DNA of 64,000 nt from Anaerotignum sp. MB30-C6 (GTDB lineage: Bacteria; Bacillota; Clostridia; Lachnospirales; Anaerotignaceae). The stretch is from positions 1,364,001 through 1,428,000 of the forward strand of contig NZ_CP133078.1 of NCBI RefSeq assembly GCF_030908465.1, read 5' to 3'. The translations under genes and the position numbers were made by a program. The notes under the pieces are model-generated. The model ran no database searches, was not told where the DNA came from, and saw nothing but the letters and a program-made list of their open reading frames with translations. Of the stretch, positions 41,653 to 49,025 are shown in pieces; position 1 is the stretch's first letter, and each line of letters begins with the position of its first letter.

Positions 41653-42492
41653 ATGAGCGAAAATTGCAATCAAAGCTGCAGCAGCTGCTCGGAGGACTGT
41701 GCAGAAAGAAAAGAAGAAAAAACGGATTTCTCTGAGAAGCTGCATGAGATGAGCAGCGTGAAAAAGGTAATCGGTGTTGTCAGCGGCAAAGGTGGTGTTG
41801 GCAAGTCGCTTGTTACCTCTATGCTTGCGGTTACTATGAACAGAATGGGTTATCATACCGCTATTCTGGATGCAGACATTACTGGGCCTTCTATCCCTAA
41901 AGCCTTTGGTATCAAAGAAAAAGCCAAAGGCAGTGATCTTGGCCTATTTCCTGTTAAAACCAAGACCGGTATTGATATAATGTCTGTCAATTTATTATTA
42001 GAAAATGATACTGATCCAGTTGTCTGGAGAGGGCCGATTATTGCTGGTACAGTAAAGCAGTTCTGGACAGATGTTATCTGGAACGATGTGGATTTTATGT
42101 TCATCGACATGCCTCCAGGTACTGGTGATGTTCCCCTTACGGTATTTCAATCCATTGCTGTTGATGGAATTATCGTTGTGACATCTCCGCAGGAGCTGGT
42201 ATCCATGATTGTGTCAAAGGCTGTCAAGATGGCTGAGATGATGAATATCCCTATTATCGGTCTGGTGGAAAACATGTCCTATTTTAAATGTCCTGACAAT
42301 GGCAAGAATTATCAGATATTTGGCGAAAGCCACATTGAAGAAATTGCTGATAAGCATAATTTAAAGGTTCTTGCTAAACTACCTATTGACCCGAAAATTT
42401 CAGCTGCATGTGACAGAGGTATGATAGAGCTTTTCGATGGCAATTGGCTTGAGCCGGTTGCAAAAATATTAGAAAAAATGGAGGAAAACTAA
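41653..42492 (+). CDS. Mrp/NBP35-type Fe-S carrier ATPase
   Basis: A 279-residue ATPase with Cys-rich N-terminus (CNQSCSSCSEDC), Walker A VVSGKGGVGKSLVTSML, LDADITGPSIPKAFG, IDMPPGTGDVPLTVFQS and the C-terminal NMSYFKCPDNGKNYQIFG. In known Mrp/ApbC proteins this last region has CPxC; here only one Cys remains (KCPDN), so cluster binding may rely on the N-terminal Cys. Role: Fe-S cluster carriage. Preceded by AAAGGAGCAATATT. Confidence 0.93.
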   Translation: MSENCNQSCSSCSEDCAERKEEKTDFSEKLHEMSSVKKVIGVVSGKGGVGKSLVTSMLAVTMNRMGYHTAILDADITGPSIPKAFGIKEKAKGSDLGLFPVKTKTGIDIMSVNLLLENDTDPVVWRGPIIAGTVKQFWTDVIWNDVDFMFIDMPPGTGDVPLTVFQSIAVDGIIVVTSPQELVSMIVSKAVKMAEMMNIPIIGLVENMSYFKCPDNGKNYQIFGESHIEEIADKHNLKVLAKLPIDPKISAACDRGMIELFDGNWLEPVAKILEKMEEN

Positions 42493-42493
42493 A

Positions 42494-42853
42494 ATGATGA
42501 AAATTGCTGTAGCAAGTGAAAATGGAATGGTGACTGAGCACTTTGGACATTGCGAAGGGTTTATGATTTTTGATGCCGAAAAAAGTCAAATTGTCAAAAG
42601 CGAAACCATTGCCAACCCCGGACACAAGCCTGGCTTTTTACCCAATTTCCTTGCCGATCGTGGTGTAAATGTCATCATCAGCGGAGGCATGGGCGGAGGT
42701 GCGGTTGAGATTTTTAATGAAAGAAACGTTGAAGTTGTTGTAGGAACTTCAGGAGATGCGAAAACTGCCGTAGAAGCGTACCTGCAAGGAACTCTTAAAT
42801 CTACTGGCTCCATTTGCCATGAACATCAGCATCATGATGAGTGTGTGGAATAG
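42494..42853 (+). CDS. NifX-like protein, second copy
   Basis: A 119-residue dinitrogenase-cofactor-type protein (IAVASENGMVTEHFGHCEGFMIF; GVNVIISGGMGGGAVEIF) with a His-rich tail (CHEHQHHDEC). It starts one base after the Mrp stop with a duplicated ATG. It probably exchanges a metal cluster with Mrp or the ATPases. Last gene of the fifth cargo package. Confidence 0.9.
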   Translation: MMKIAVASENGMVTEHFGHCEGFMIFDAEKSQIVKSETIANPGHKPGFLPNFLADRGVNVIISGGMGGGAVEIFNERNVEVVVGTSGDAKTAVEAYLQGTLKSTGSICHEHQHHDECVE

Positions 42854-42896
42854 ATAGCATTGAACACAAGGAAATAATTGCATTATTAAAGAGACT

Positions 42897-42931
42897 ACCC
42901 TGTTGAAAGTAAATTAGCAGGGTTTGTTTTT
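42897..42931 (+). terminator. Terminator after the NifX/Mrp package
   Basis: ACCCTG / CAGGGT stem followed by TTGTTTTT. Confidence 0.7.
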
Positions 42932-42944
42932 AAAGTATAGAAAA

Positions 42945-43000
42945 TATCACCGTCCTTTTGCAAGGATACTCTGGACTATTTTGGGTATGTAGTCAAAGCA
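42945..43000 (+). repeat. Junction repeat copy F (right end of cargo)
   Basis: CACCGTCC...GCAAGG then core 42966-42992, reading ILWTILGM-stop (ATG TAG) in frame. It shares the Met-TAG ending with the DUF3852 gene, unlike copies B-E which end in Leu-stop. CAAAG replaces CAAGAG, and no hairpin follows. ICE sequence resumes after it. A short in-frame stretch (LPFLLVLGIAIPCALGYALL, about 43017-43090) may be the remnant of a membrane-protein C-terminus; otherwise nothing is seen to 43095. Confidence 0.7.
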
Positions 43001-43109
43001 ACCGATGTTACAAATTAACTTCCTTTCTTGTTGGTATTGGGTATAGCTATTCCTTGTGCTTTAGGGTATGCTTTGCTTGCAAAATCATGATGAACAGGAG
43101 GAACAGAAA

Positions 43110-43412
43110 ATGGCACAAACAAAAAATCTATGCGCACAAATCCCTATTGCACTGCACCAAAAGGTATGCACAAATAAGGAGCAAAGCGAACTTACTCTAA
43201 ATCAATATGTGACACAGCTTATTACCGAATACTACGAAATGAAGGAGATGAAACCAAGTATGGCACAGACAAGAACACTGGCACTACAAATCAGCGAGGA
43301 ACTATTCGCAAGAATCAAAAAGCACGTGGATGCCATGCCACACCTTACCCCAAAAGCATTCATCACCCAGCTTATCACCAAGGCATTGGATGAGATTGAA
43401 GCACAAGAATAA
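43110..43412 (+). CDS. Tandem ribbon-helix-helix-like protein
   Basis: The start is ATG 43110 (CAGGAGGAACAGAAA). The 100-residue protein has two similar halves, each opening MAQT(K/R) and containing L-x-x-QI-(P/S)-x-x-L...LTxxx(Y/F)(V/I)TQLIT. This looks like a single-chain duplication of an RHH/Arc-type or HicB-like motif, suggesting DNA binding. It is the first conjugation-module gene after the cargo and may regulate the downstream operon. Confidence 0.7.
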   Translation: MAQTKNLCAQIPIALHQKVCTNKEQSELTLNQYVTQLITEYYEMKEMKPSMAQTRTLALQISEELFARIKKHVDAMPHLTPKAFITQLITKALDEIEAQE

Positions 43413-43432
43413 ATTAATGAATAACAGCTAAC

Positions 43433-43466
43433 GGAGAGAGTGCAATAGTCGCCCTCTCCATTTTTT
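43433..43466 (+). terminator. Hairpin plus T6 upstream of next gene
   Basis: GGAGAG / CTCTCC stem with extended pairing (GGAGAGAGTGC / GTCGCCCTCTCC), followed by six Ts, ending 15 nt before the next start codon. Confidence 0.75.
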
Positions 43467-43481
43467 ATGGAGGTAACTATT

Positions 43482-43910
43482 ATGAGCTTTTTTACAGATG
43501 AACTTATGAAATGTACAGAAGAATTTGAGGGTAGAAAATGCATCGGCAATGCCATGTATATCCCCTTGGGTGAAAACAATCGCTTGAAGCTGTTCTTCAC
43601 CACCTTTGGATATGCAGACCATTATGAGGGGATCAGCATCAGTGCCGTGGACAAGAACAATGGTGTCATTGACAAGAACACCATCAAGTTTGCAGATATT
43701 TGGGGCAAAAAACAAGTGAGCAATCCAAACTTCCGAAATAGCATTACCCCATATATTTGGAAAGATGGTAATCAAGCTGAGTGGTATGTGTATAAGCCAA
43801 CACCAAGAGATATGGAACTGCTTGCTGATCAGATTAACGATTATGCCGACCTTTTTATGGAGCAGAGTATGGAGTTGCAAGAGTCTCCTGCTATGACAAT
43901 GTCAATGTAA
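43482..43910 (+). CDS. Hypothetical ICE protein (MTMSM tail)
   Basis: The start is ATG 43482 (TATGGAGGTAACTATT). A 142-residue soluble protein with beta-rich N-terminus (GNAMYIPLGENNRLKLFFTT) and helical C-terminus (RDMELLADQINDYADLFME). No family is recognised. It ends in an acidic/Gln linker and MTMSM, the same pentapeptide as the decayed ArdA paralogue 37 kb away, which is hard to explain by common ancestry of the proteins. Confidence 0.65.
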   Translation: MSFFTDELMKCTEEFEGRKCIGNAMYIPLGENNRLKLFFTTFGYADHYEGISISAVDKNNGVIDKNTIKFADIWGKKQVSNPNFRNSITPYIWKDGNQAEWYVYKPTPRDMELLADQINDYADLFMEQSMELQESPAMTMSM

Positions 43911-44000
43911 AACAACATACAGTAGTTTTCGTTGATATTGAATATAGATATTTACTATATATTGTGGTAGTGTGTTGTACTTGAAAGTGAGGTGAGAAAA

Positions 44001-44303
44001 ATGCAGAAAGAAAAAATACTTAGTGATTTGTACAACGGAAAAATTGCACCACAGTCAAGACCTATCCCGCAAGACAGCAAATACCGAGCATTGCAAATCA
44101 AACTCAGTGATTTAGCCGATTCACTCGACCAAAAGCTCTCTGATACGGACAAGAAAACCCTTGATGAGATCATGTCCACTTGGAGCAACATCAGTGAGGT
44201 GAATGGCGAAGAATGCTTTACCTATGGCTTCCGTATGGGAGCAAGAATGATACTGGAAATATTCGAAAAGGATGACGAGCAGTTAAAACCGATAATCGGT
44301 TAG
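44001..44303 (+). CDS. DUF6809-like protein
   Basis: The start is ATG 44001 (GAGGTGAGAAAA). A 100-residue helical protein, opening KEKILSDLYNGKIAPQSRPI and carrying the FTYGFRMGARMILEIFE motif of small clostridial ICE/phage proteins annotated DUF6809 (from memory). Function unknown. Its 3' end forms part of a terminator stem. Confidence 0.7.
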   Translation: MQKEKILSDLYNGKIAPQSRPIPQDSKYRALQIKLSDLADSLDQKLSDTDKKTLDEIMSTWSNISEVNGEECFTYGFRMGARMILEIFEKDDEQLKPIIG

Positions 44304-44319
44304 CTGTTCGTCATTTTTT
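44271..44319 (+). terminator. Terminator overlapping gene end
   Basis: GATGACGAGCAG (44271-44282, inside the gene) pairs with CTGTTCGTCATT near 44304-44315, followed by TTTT; an inner ACCG/CGGT stem lengthens it. Confidence 0.7.
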
Positions 44320-44388
44320 ATGCCAAACCAAAGGGTGTATCGTGAAAACGGTATGCCCTTATTCTTTTAAGATTGGAGGTGGTCGTTT

Positions 44389-45294
44389 TTGTTTATATGG
44401 GATTTTATCCTTGGCGATGTCATGGATCAGATCATTGACTGGCTTTATGGACAGGTGGTTGGATTTCTTGGCAACTTCTTTTCCCAAATGGGAAACATGG
44501 GTGTTGAACTTTTTGAAATGGCTTGGGTGCAGAGCATTGTATTGTTTTTCTCTTATCTGGCTTGGGCGCTGTATGTCGTCGGTCTTGTGGTGTCCTGCTT
44601 TGAAACAGGAATCGAATACCAAAATGGCAAAGGCAGCATCAAAGAATCCCTTATTAATGCCCTCAAAGGTTTTATGGCGGTATCACTTTTTACCGTTGTA
44701 CCTATCAGATTGTTTGAACTGTCGGTCAATCTGCAAAGTAGTTTAACGGCAGGCATCACAGGGTATGGCACGAGCTTTGGCGAGGTGGCGAATGAAATTA
44801 TATCAGGACTGTCTACCATAGATGGTATTGAAAGTGCAATGGGTACTGGCATCTTCGGAGGGCTCAGTGCCATAACAAGCCCAATTCTGATGCTGTTTAT
44901 TATCATCATGATGGGCTATGCAGTGATTAAAGTGTTCTTCGCAAACCTAAAACGTGGAGGTATCTTGCTTATCCAAATTGCTGTAGGCAGCCTATATATG
45001 TTCTCTGTTCCGAGAGGATATTATGACGGCTTTATTCAGTGGTGCAAGCAGATCGTAGGGTTGTGCCTTACGACATTTTTACAGGCAACAATCCTCACTG
45101 CAGGACTGATGGTGTTAAAGGATCACTGTCTGCTTGGACTCGGTCTTATGCTTGCCGCAGGTGAAGTGCCAAGAATCGCCGGTGCCTTTGGACTGGATAC
45201 CAGTACCAGAGCCAATATGATGAGTGCTGTCTATACTGCACAAGCGGCAGTGAATACCACAAGAACCGTGGTGCAGGCAGTAGCACCAAAATAA
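44389..45294 (+). CDS. VirB6/TrbL-type conjugation membrane protein
   Basis: Starts with TTG 44389 (GGAGGTGG 6 nt upstream). The 301-residue protein has six or so TM helices, including IVLFFSYLAWALYVVGLVV, PILMLFIIIMMGYAVIKVFF and the conserved IQIAVGSLYMFSVPRGY segment. This is the VirB6/TrbL (CD1112-like) family that forms the inner-membrane channel of clostridial T4SS. C-terminal GTSTR-like stretch is normal for the family. Confidence 0.85.
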   Translation: MFIWDFILGDVMDQIIDWLYGQVVGFLGNFFSQMGNMGVELFEMAWVQSIVLFFSYLAWALYVVGLVVSCFETGIEYQNGKGSIKESLINALKGFMAVSLFTVVPIRLFELSVNLQSSLTAGITGYGTSFGEVANEIISGLSTIDGIESAMGTGIFGGLSAITSPILMLFIIIMMGYAVIKVFFANLKRGGILLIQIAVGSLYMFSVPRGYYDGFIQWCKQIVGLCLTTFLQATILTAGLMVLKDHCLLGLGLMLAAGEVPRIAGAFGLDTSTRANMMSAVYTAQAAVNTTRTVVQAVAPK

Positions 45295-45315
45295 TACAGA
45301 GAAAGGAATTTGCCT

Positions 45316-45687
45316 ATGAAGCGAATTTATGTTGCATCCCCTTATGCCGGGGATATCGAAAAAAATACGGAGTTTGCAAAGAATGCGTGCCGGTTCGTTA
45401 TGGAACAAGGACACGCTTTTTTTTGTCCCCATTTACTTTACCCCAATATTTTAGACGAGCATAACCCCCGGGAAAGACAGCTCGGTTTAGACATGGGACT
45501 TGCCATGCTTCAAAACTGTGATGCGTTATGGTGTTTCGGGGATCATATCTCCCTTGGCATGATGTCCGAAATTGAGGAAGCCCAAAGGCTGTCTGTTCCC
45601 ACCCGCAGAGTAATGGAATATGAGCAAAGTTTTCGTGTTGGCGAAGTGAAAAATCAAGCTCCACAAATGCAAATGGGTACACTCTGA
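45316..45687 (+). CDS. DUF4406 / nucleoside 2-deoxyribosyltransferase-like protein
   Basis: The start is ATG 45316 (GAAAGGAATTTGCCT). The 123-residue protein has RIYVASPYAGDIEKNTEFAK and FFCPHLLYPNI, then GLAMLQNCDALWCFGD and GMMSEIEEAQRL, the DUF4406 pattern related to nucleoside deoxyribosyltransferases. Its role on ICEs is unknown. It ends APQMQMGTL, a variant of the Met-rich tail, and overlaps the methylase start (TGATG). Confidence 0.8.
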   Translation: MKRIYVASPYAGDIEKNTEFAKNACRFVMEQGHAFFCPHLLYPNILDEHNPRERQLGLDMGLAMLQNCDALWCFGDHISLGMMSEIEEAQRLSVPTRRVMEYEQSFRVGEVKNQAPQMQMGTL

Positions 45688-46373
45688 TGATGAGTATGGG
45701 GAGCCTCTTCGATGGAATCGGTGGCTTTCCTTTGGCAGCCATTCACAGTGGAATTACCCCTGTTTGGGCAAGTGAGATTGAAAGCTTTCCCATCGAAGTA
45801 ACAAAGGTAAGATTTCCCGATATGCTCCATGTCGGGGATATCACAAAGCTAAACGGAGCAACCCTCCCTCCTGTGGACATCATCTGCGGTGGCTCGCCAT
45901 GTCAGGATTTATCTGTTGCAGGCAAGCGAGCCGGACTTGAGGGAGAGCGTTCAGGGCTATTCATGGAGCAAACAAGACTGGTAAAGGAGATGAGAAATGC
46001 AGATGGAAAACGAGGTATCCCAGCTCACCTTATTCGACCAAGATACATGGTGTGGGAAAATGTCCCCGGAGCTTTCTCCAGTGCCGAGGGCGAAGATTTC
46101 AGGGCGGTCATCGAAGAAATTATCCGCATTAAGGACAGCACCTGTAATGTTCCTCGACCTGACTCCGGGAAGTGGCAATCTGCTGGGATTGCCATATTGG
46201 GAAATGAATTCAGCTTGGCTTGGCGTGTCATCGATGCTCAATACTGGGGAGTCGCCCAGCGACGTCGTAGAATCTTCCTTGTCGCAGATTTTGGAGGACT
46301 CACCGCTCCCCAAATATTATTTAAGCAAGACTGCTTGTTTGGGGATTTTGCGGAGAGCCAAAGCGAGGGATAA
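45687..46373 (+). CDS. C5-cytosine methyltransferase, N-terminal polypeptide
   Basis: A 228-residue polypeptide with motif I (GSLFDGIGGFPLAA), motif IV (GGSPCQDLSVAGKRAGL, catalytic PCQ), motif VI (WENVPGAF) and motif VIII (WGVAQRRRRIFLVADF). It ends before motifs IX and X, which are encoded by the next frame. The next ORF starts inside this gene at 45997 in another frame, so 377 bp code for two proteins. The pair resembles two-subunit m5C methylases such as M.AquI and M.EcoHK31I, where alpha and beta genes overlap. No cognate endonuclease is seen. Confidence 0.88.
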   Translation: MMSMGSLFDGIGGFPLAAIHSGITPVWASEIESFPIEVTKVRFPDMLHVGDITKLNGATLPPVDIICGGSPCQDLSVAGKRAGLEGERSGLFMEQTRLVKEMRNADGKRGIPAHLIRPRYMVWENVPGAFSSAEGEDFRAVIEEIIRIKDSTCNVPRPDSGKWQSAGIAILGNEFSLAWRVIDAQYWGVAQRRRRIFLVADFGGLTAPQILFKQDCLFGDFAESQSEG

Positions 46374-47790
46374 GGAACTGCCTGTGCAGCTCAAAACAGC
46401 ACTTGAGATACAGGCAGGACTGACACCTACAGAAGAAACAGTATCCGATATGTCAGAGTTAAAATCCTATCATATCAATCAGCGAAATGAGGGCATTGAC
46501 CTTGATAATTTGTCGGGGGCATTGATGGCAACACAAAATATGCAGATGCAGACCTTTGTGAAAAAGCCATTAAAACAGGAAGAAAAAATAGGCTTTGACG
46601 GATACGCAGGAGATGTGTCAGGACAAGTAGCCGCTACTCTTGGCACCAACTGTGGGAACAGCACCGGCAGAAACGGTGTCATAGAACCAGCCATTTGTCT
46701 CAATGACCAGGGCGGAGAACGCATGGATATTACCGAAGATATTACTGCTACCCTCCGTGCAGGAATGGGTGGAAACCTGCCAATTGTAATGGCAACACAG
46801 CAAGGCGGTGCAGAAATTGCCGAGGGTGTATGCCCAACCATTACGGCCAGTGCAGGAATGTCGGGAAACAATCAGCCTGTTTTGTTCGACAATCACGGTA
46901 AGGACTGCCGCTACAATGGACCGTTAAAGATTGCACCAACAGTGGCATCTGTTTATGGTACAGGCGGTAATAATATCCCGCTATTGACACAGCCACTTGC
47001 CTTTAGCCTTGACAGCAAGGACAGCAATTCCATGAAATCAAGCAATCCCATATCGGGATGCAGAGAAACAGATAAGTCAAGAACCCTCGACACCTCAAAC
47101 CCCGATCCAAGCAAAAATCAAGGTGGCGTTGCCATTCTGCAACCCCAAGAAAGCTACTGCATAGCCGCCAATACCATAGACCGCCAGCCACAAAACGGTG
47201 GCAACGGACAGGGTGTGCAAAAGGGCGTCAGCTACACACTAACCACCTCTGATATCCATGCAATCTACAAGCCGGAATCCTACCAAGAGGTGGTGGGAGT
47301 TTTGTGCCACCGAGATTATAAGGGTGTCAACACTATCTATGTGAATCAGGATAAGTGCATCGTGGATAAAACCTATCAAGATGTAGTCGGTGCATTGTGC
47401 AGTGGTGATGAAAAAGGCATCGGCAATCAATATGTAGAGCAAGGCAAATGCATTATTGATGACGGTTCTGCTGTGTTTGGTGGAACTGGTTATTCAGATT
47501 TTGCCGAGGGTATCAGTACCCTAAGAGCAAGTGGAGGAACCAACGGAGGTGGCAGTGAAAACCTTGCCGTCAAGAGAAATCTCGTCCGTAGGCTGACACC
47601 CTTGGAGTGTGAAAGACTCCAAGGCTTTCCCTATGGGTGGACGAATATTGAAAAAGCTGCCGACAGTCCACGATACAAGGCTCTTGGCAACAGTGTAGCA
47701 ATTCCGTGCGTTGACTTTGTCATGCGTGGGATTGCTTATTTTTTACAACAACAAAAGGAGGAATCCAATGGAATATCTATACCCCGATAA
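45997..47790 (+). CDS. C5-cytosine methyltransferase, C-terminal/overprinted polypeptide
   Basis: Starts at ATG 45997, with AAGGAG 7 nt upstream inside the alpha gene. The first 125 residues are read out of frame over the alpha gene; they look protein-like (LTLFDQDTWCGKMSPE; PVMFLDLTPGSG; LSQILEDSPLPKYYLSKTA), and I recall similar sequence in homologues from other clostridial elements. Residues 175-530 contain repeated T-x-TLRAGMGGNLP/TVASVYGTGGNNIP-type motifs, probably the target-recognition region. Motifs IX-X follow (RRLTPLECERLQGFPYGW; SPRYKALGNSVAIPCVDFV). It should complement the alpha polypeptide. The 3' end overlaps prgI by 23 bases. Confidence 0.85.
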   Translation: MQMENEVSQLTLFDQDTWCGKMSPELSPVPRAKISGRSSKKLSALRTAPVMFLDLTPGSGNLLGLPYWEMNSAWLGVSSMLNTGESPSDVVESSLSQILEDSPLPKYYLSKTACLGILRRAKARDKELPVQLKTALEIQAGLTPTEETVSDMSELKSYHINQRNEGIDLDNLSGALMATQNMQMQTFVKKPLKQEEKIGFDGYAGDVSGQVAATLGTNCGNSTGRNGVIEPAICLNDQGGERMDITEDITATLRAGMGGNLPIVMATQQGGAEIAEGVCPTITASAGMSGNNQPVLFDNHGKDCRYNGPLKIAPTVASVYGTGGNNIPLLTQPLAFSLDSKDSNSMKSSNPISGCRETDKSRTLDTSNPDPSKNQGGVAILQPQESYCIAANTIDRQPQNGGNGQGVQKGVSYTLTTSDIHAIYKPESYQEVVGVLCHRDYKGVNTIYVNQDKCIVDKTYQDVVGALCSGDEKGIGNQYVEQGKCIIDDGSAVFGGTGYSDFAEGISTLRASGGTNGGGSENLAVKRNLVRRLTPLECERLQGFPYGWTNIEKAADSPRYKALGNSVAIPCVDFVMRGIAYFLQQQKEESNGISIPR

Positions 47791-48037
47791 TCTGAAAGCA
47801 AAGGCAACTTTGTGGTTGTGGGAGCTGCGTGATATTGGAATTATCGCTATCGGTTTGCTTGTTTCTGTCTTTGCACTTTCTCAGACAGGCTTGCTCCTGC
47901 CGGTGGTAATCACCGCTGTCTATGCCTTTTTGTCAATTCGCTTTGAGGATGTAAGCATCCTTGATTTTATCAAATATGCTGTGGCTTTCTTTTTTATAAA
48001 GCCACAAACCTATGATTGGAGGTCAGTCGATGAGTAA
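47768..48037 (+). CDS. PrgI/VirB3-like conjugation protein
   Basis: The start is ATG 47768 (AAAGGAGGAATCCA). An 89-residue protein with two TM helices (IGIIAIGLLVSVFALSQTG; LPVVITAVYAFLSIRF), matching the PrgI-type small membrane protein encoded just before VirB4 in Gram-positive conjugation operons, thought to be the VirB3 equivalent. Confidence 0.8.
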   Translation: MEYLYPDNLKAKATLWLWELRDIGIIAIGLLVSVFALSQTGLLLPVVITAVYAFLSIRFEDVSILDFIKYAVAFFFIKPQTYDWRSVDE

Positions 48038-48608
48038 AAAAGAGAAAGGCTCTGTATCTACCCAGAGCATTATGAACATTGAGAGTATCACCGATTACAG
48101 CCTTAAAACTCCACATGGTGAGCTTGTGTATTTTATCATTCACCCCACCAATATCTCGGTATTATCCGAGAGTAGTGTCAGCAGCAGAATTTATGCTCTG
48201 ATGACAGTGCTGAAAGGCATTGCAGAAATTGAGATGCTCTGCCTTAATTCCAAAGAAAACTTTGATGACAACAAGGCATTTTTGCAGGAGCGTATGGAGG
48301 AAGAACCCAATCCCGTTATCCGAAAACTGCTCCAAAATGACAGCCAAAACCTTGACAGAATGCAGGTGCAGATGGCAACGGCAAGAGAGTTTTTAATCAT
48401 CATTCGTCTTAGAAATGAAAAAGATAGTGATGTATTCCCTTATCTCTCACGCATTGAAAAAAGCTTGAAAGACCAAGGCTTCACCACAAGACGAGCCGAC
48501 AATGCTGACATAAAAAGAATCCTTGCGGTCTACTTTGAGCAGAATGTGACAAGCGATAGGTATGAGGATTTTGACGGAGAAAGATGGGTAGTGCTTGGTG
48601 AGAGGTAA
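48030..48608 (+). CDS. VirB4-associated (TraC N-terminal-like) protein
   Basis: The start is ATG 48030 (GGAGGTCAGTCG). The 192-residue soluble protein (TDYSLKTPHGELVYFIIHP; SSVSSRIYALMTVLKGIAE; FLIIIRLRNEKDSDVFPYLS) resembles the N-terminal membrane-proximal domain of VirB4/TraC proteins, here a separate gene between PrgI and VirB4. It overlaps PrgI by eight bases. Confidence 0.7.
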   Translation: MSKKEKGSVSTQSIMNIESITDYSLKTPHGELVYFIIHPTNISVLSESSVSSRIYALMTVLKGIAEIEMLCLNSKENFDDNKAFLQERMEEEPNPVIRKLLQNDSQNLDRMQVQMATAREFLIIIRLRNEKDSDVFPYLSRIEKSLKDQGFTTRRADNADIKRILAVYFEQNVTSDRYEDFDGERWVVLGER

Positions 48609-48703
48609 TTGTGTGGTTGAAAATATCCTTTCAAAGTTATATAATAGAAATAACAAATTTCTTTTTAGACTTATTAAAATATAATTGTGAAAGGAGAATA
48701 TAT

Positions 48704-48940
48704 ATGTCAAATTGGACAGCTACTCATCCTTACAAAGATAAGGATGTTCACGAATCCTGTGATTATTGTGGATGTGTATTTCGTATGGAGAGTCAGTTAC
48801 AGGACGGTCATAACGAATCAGAAGAATACTACTGCCCTGAATGCGGAAAAGAATTTAAAATCAGAGCATGCATTACTCCACGAGTAACATTGATTTCAAA
48901 AAGAACTGACGGAAAGACGGATCGTTATAGCAACAATTAG
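48704..48940 (+). CDS. Small zinc-ribbon protein
   Basis: The start is ATG 48704 (GAAAGGAGAATATAT). A 78-residue protein with two Cys pairs (CDYCGCVF and CPECGKEF) forming a likely zinc ribbon. The flanking DNA (48609-48703) is AT-rich and unlike its neighbours, so it may be an insertion in the conjugation operon. No family recognised; phage-like small zinc-ribbon proteins are similar. Confidence 0.75.
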   Translation: MSNWTATHPYKDKDVHESCDYCGCVFRMESQLQDGHNESEEYYCPECGKEFKIRACITPRVTLISKRTDGKTDRYSNN

Positions 48941-48974
48941 AACACGCATTAATATGCCATCCCGCAATACCCTA

Positions 48975-49005
48975 AAGCAACTTCATTCGTGAGGTTGCTT
49001 TTTTC
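48975..49005 (+). terminator. Hairpin plus T6 upstream of virB4
   Basis: AAGCAAC / GTTGCTT stem with extended CTTC/GAGG pairing, then six Ts, 21 nt before the VirB4 start. Confidence 0.75.
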
Positions 49006-49025
49006 ATTTTAAAACAGAGAAAGGA

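Noticed and set aside
38725-42853. Nitrogen fixation genes
   Set aside because: NifX- and NifU-like domains occur, but no NifHDKEN or NifB radical-SAM gene is present; the families are widespread in non-diazotrophic anaerobes.
25095-42992. Integron attC sites or a CRISPR array
   Set aside because: The repeats lack the attC R/L box structure, no integron integrase is present, and spacing (about 0.9 to 5.5 kb with genes between) excludes CRISPR.
25116-43000. Junction repeats as ordinary intrinsic terminators
   Set aside because: The hairpins lack T-tracts on either strand, real terminators are present separately after hcp, rubrerythrin and NifX genes, and similarity extends well beyond the hairpin.
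45405-45430. T-run inside the DUF4406 gene as a terminator
   Set aside because: It lies in clear coding sequence (HAFFCPHLLYP) without a preceding stem.
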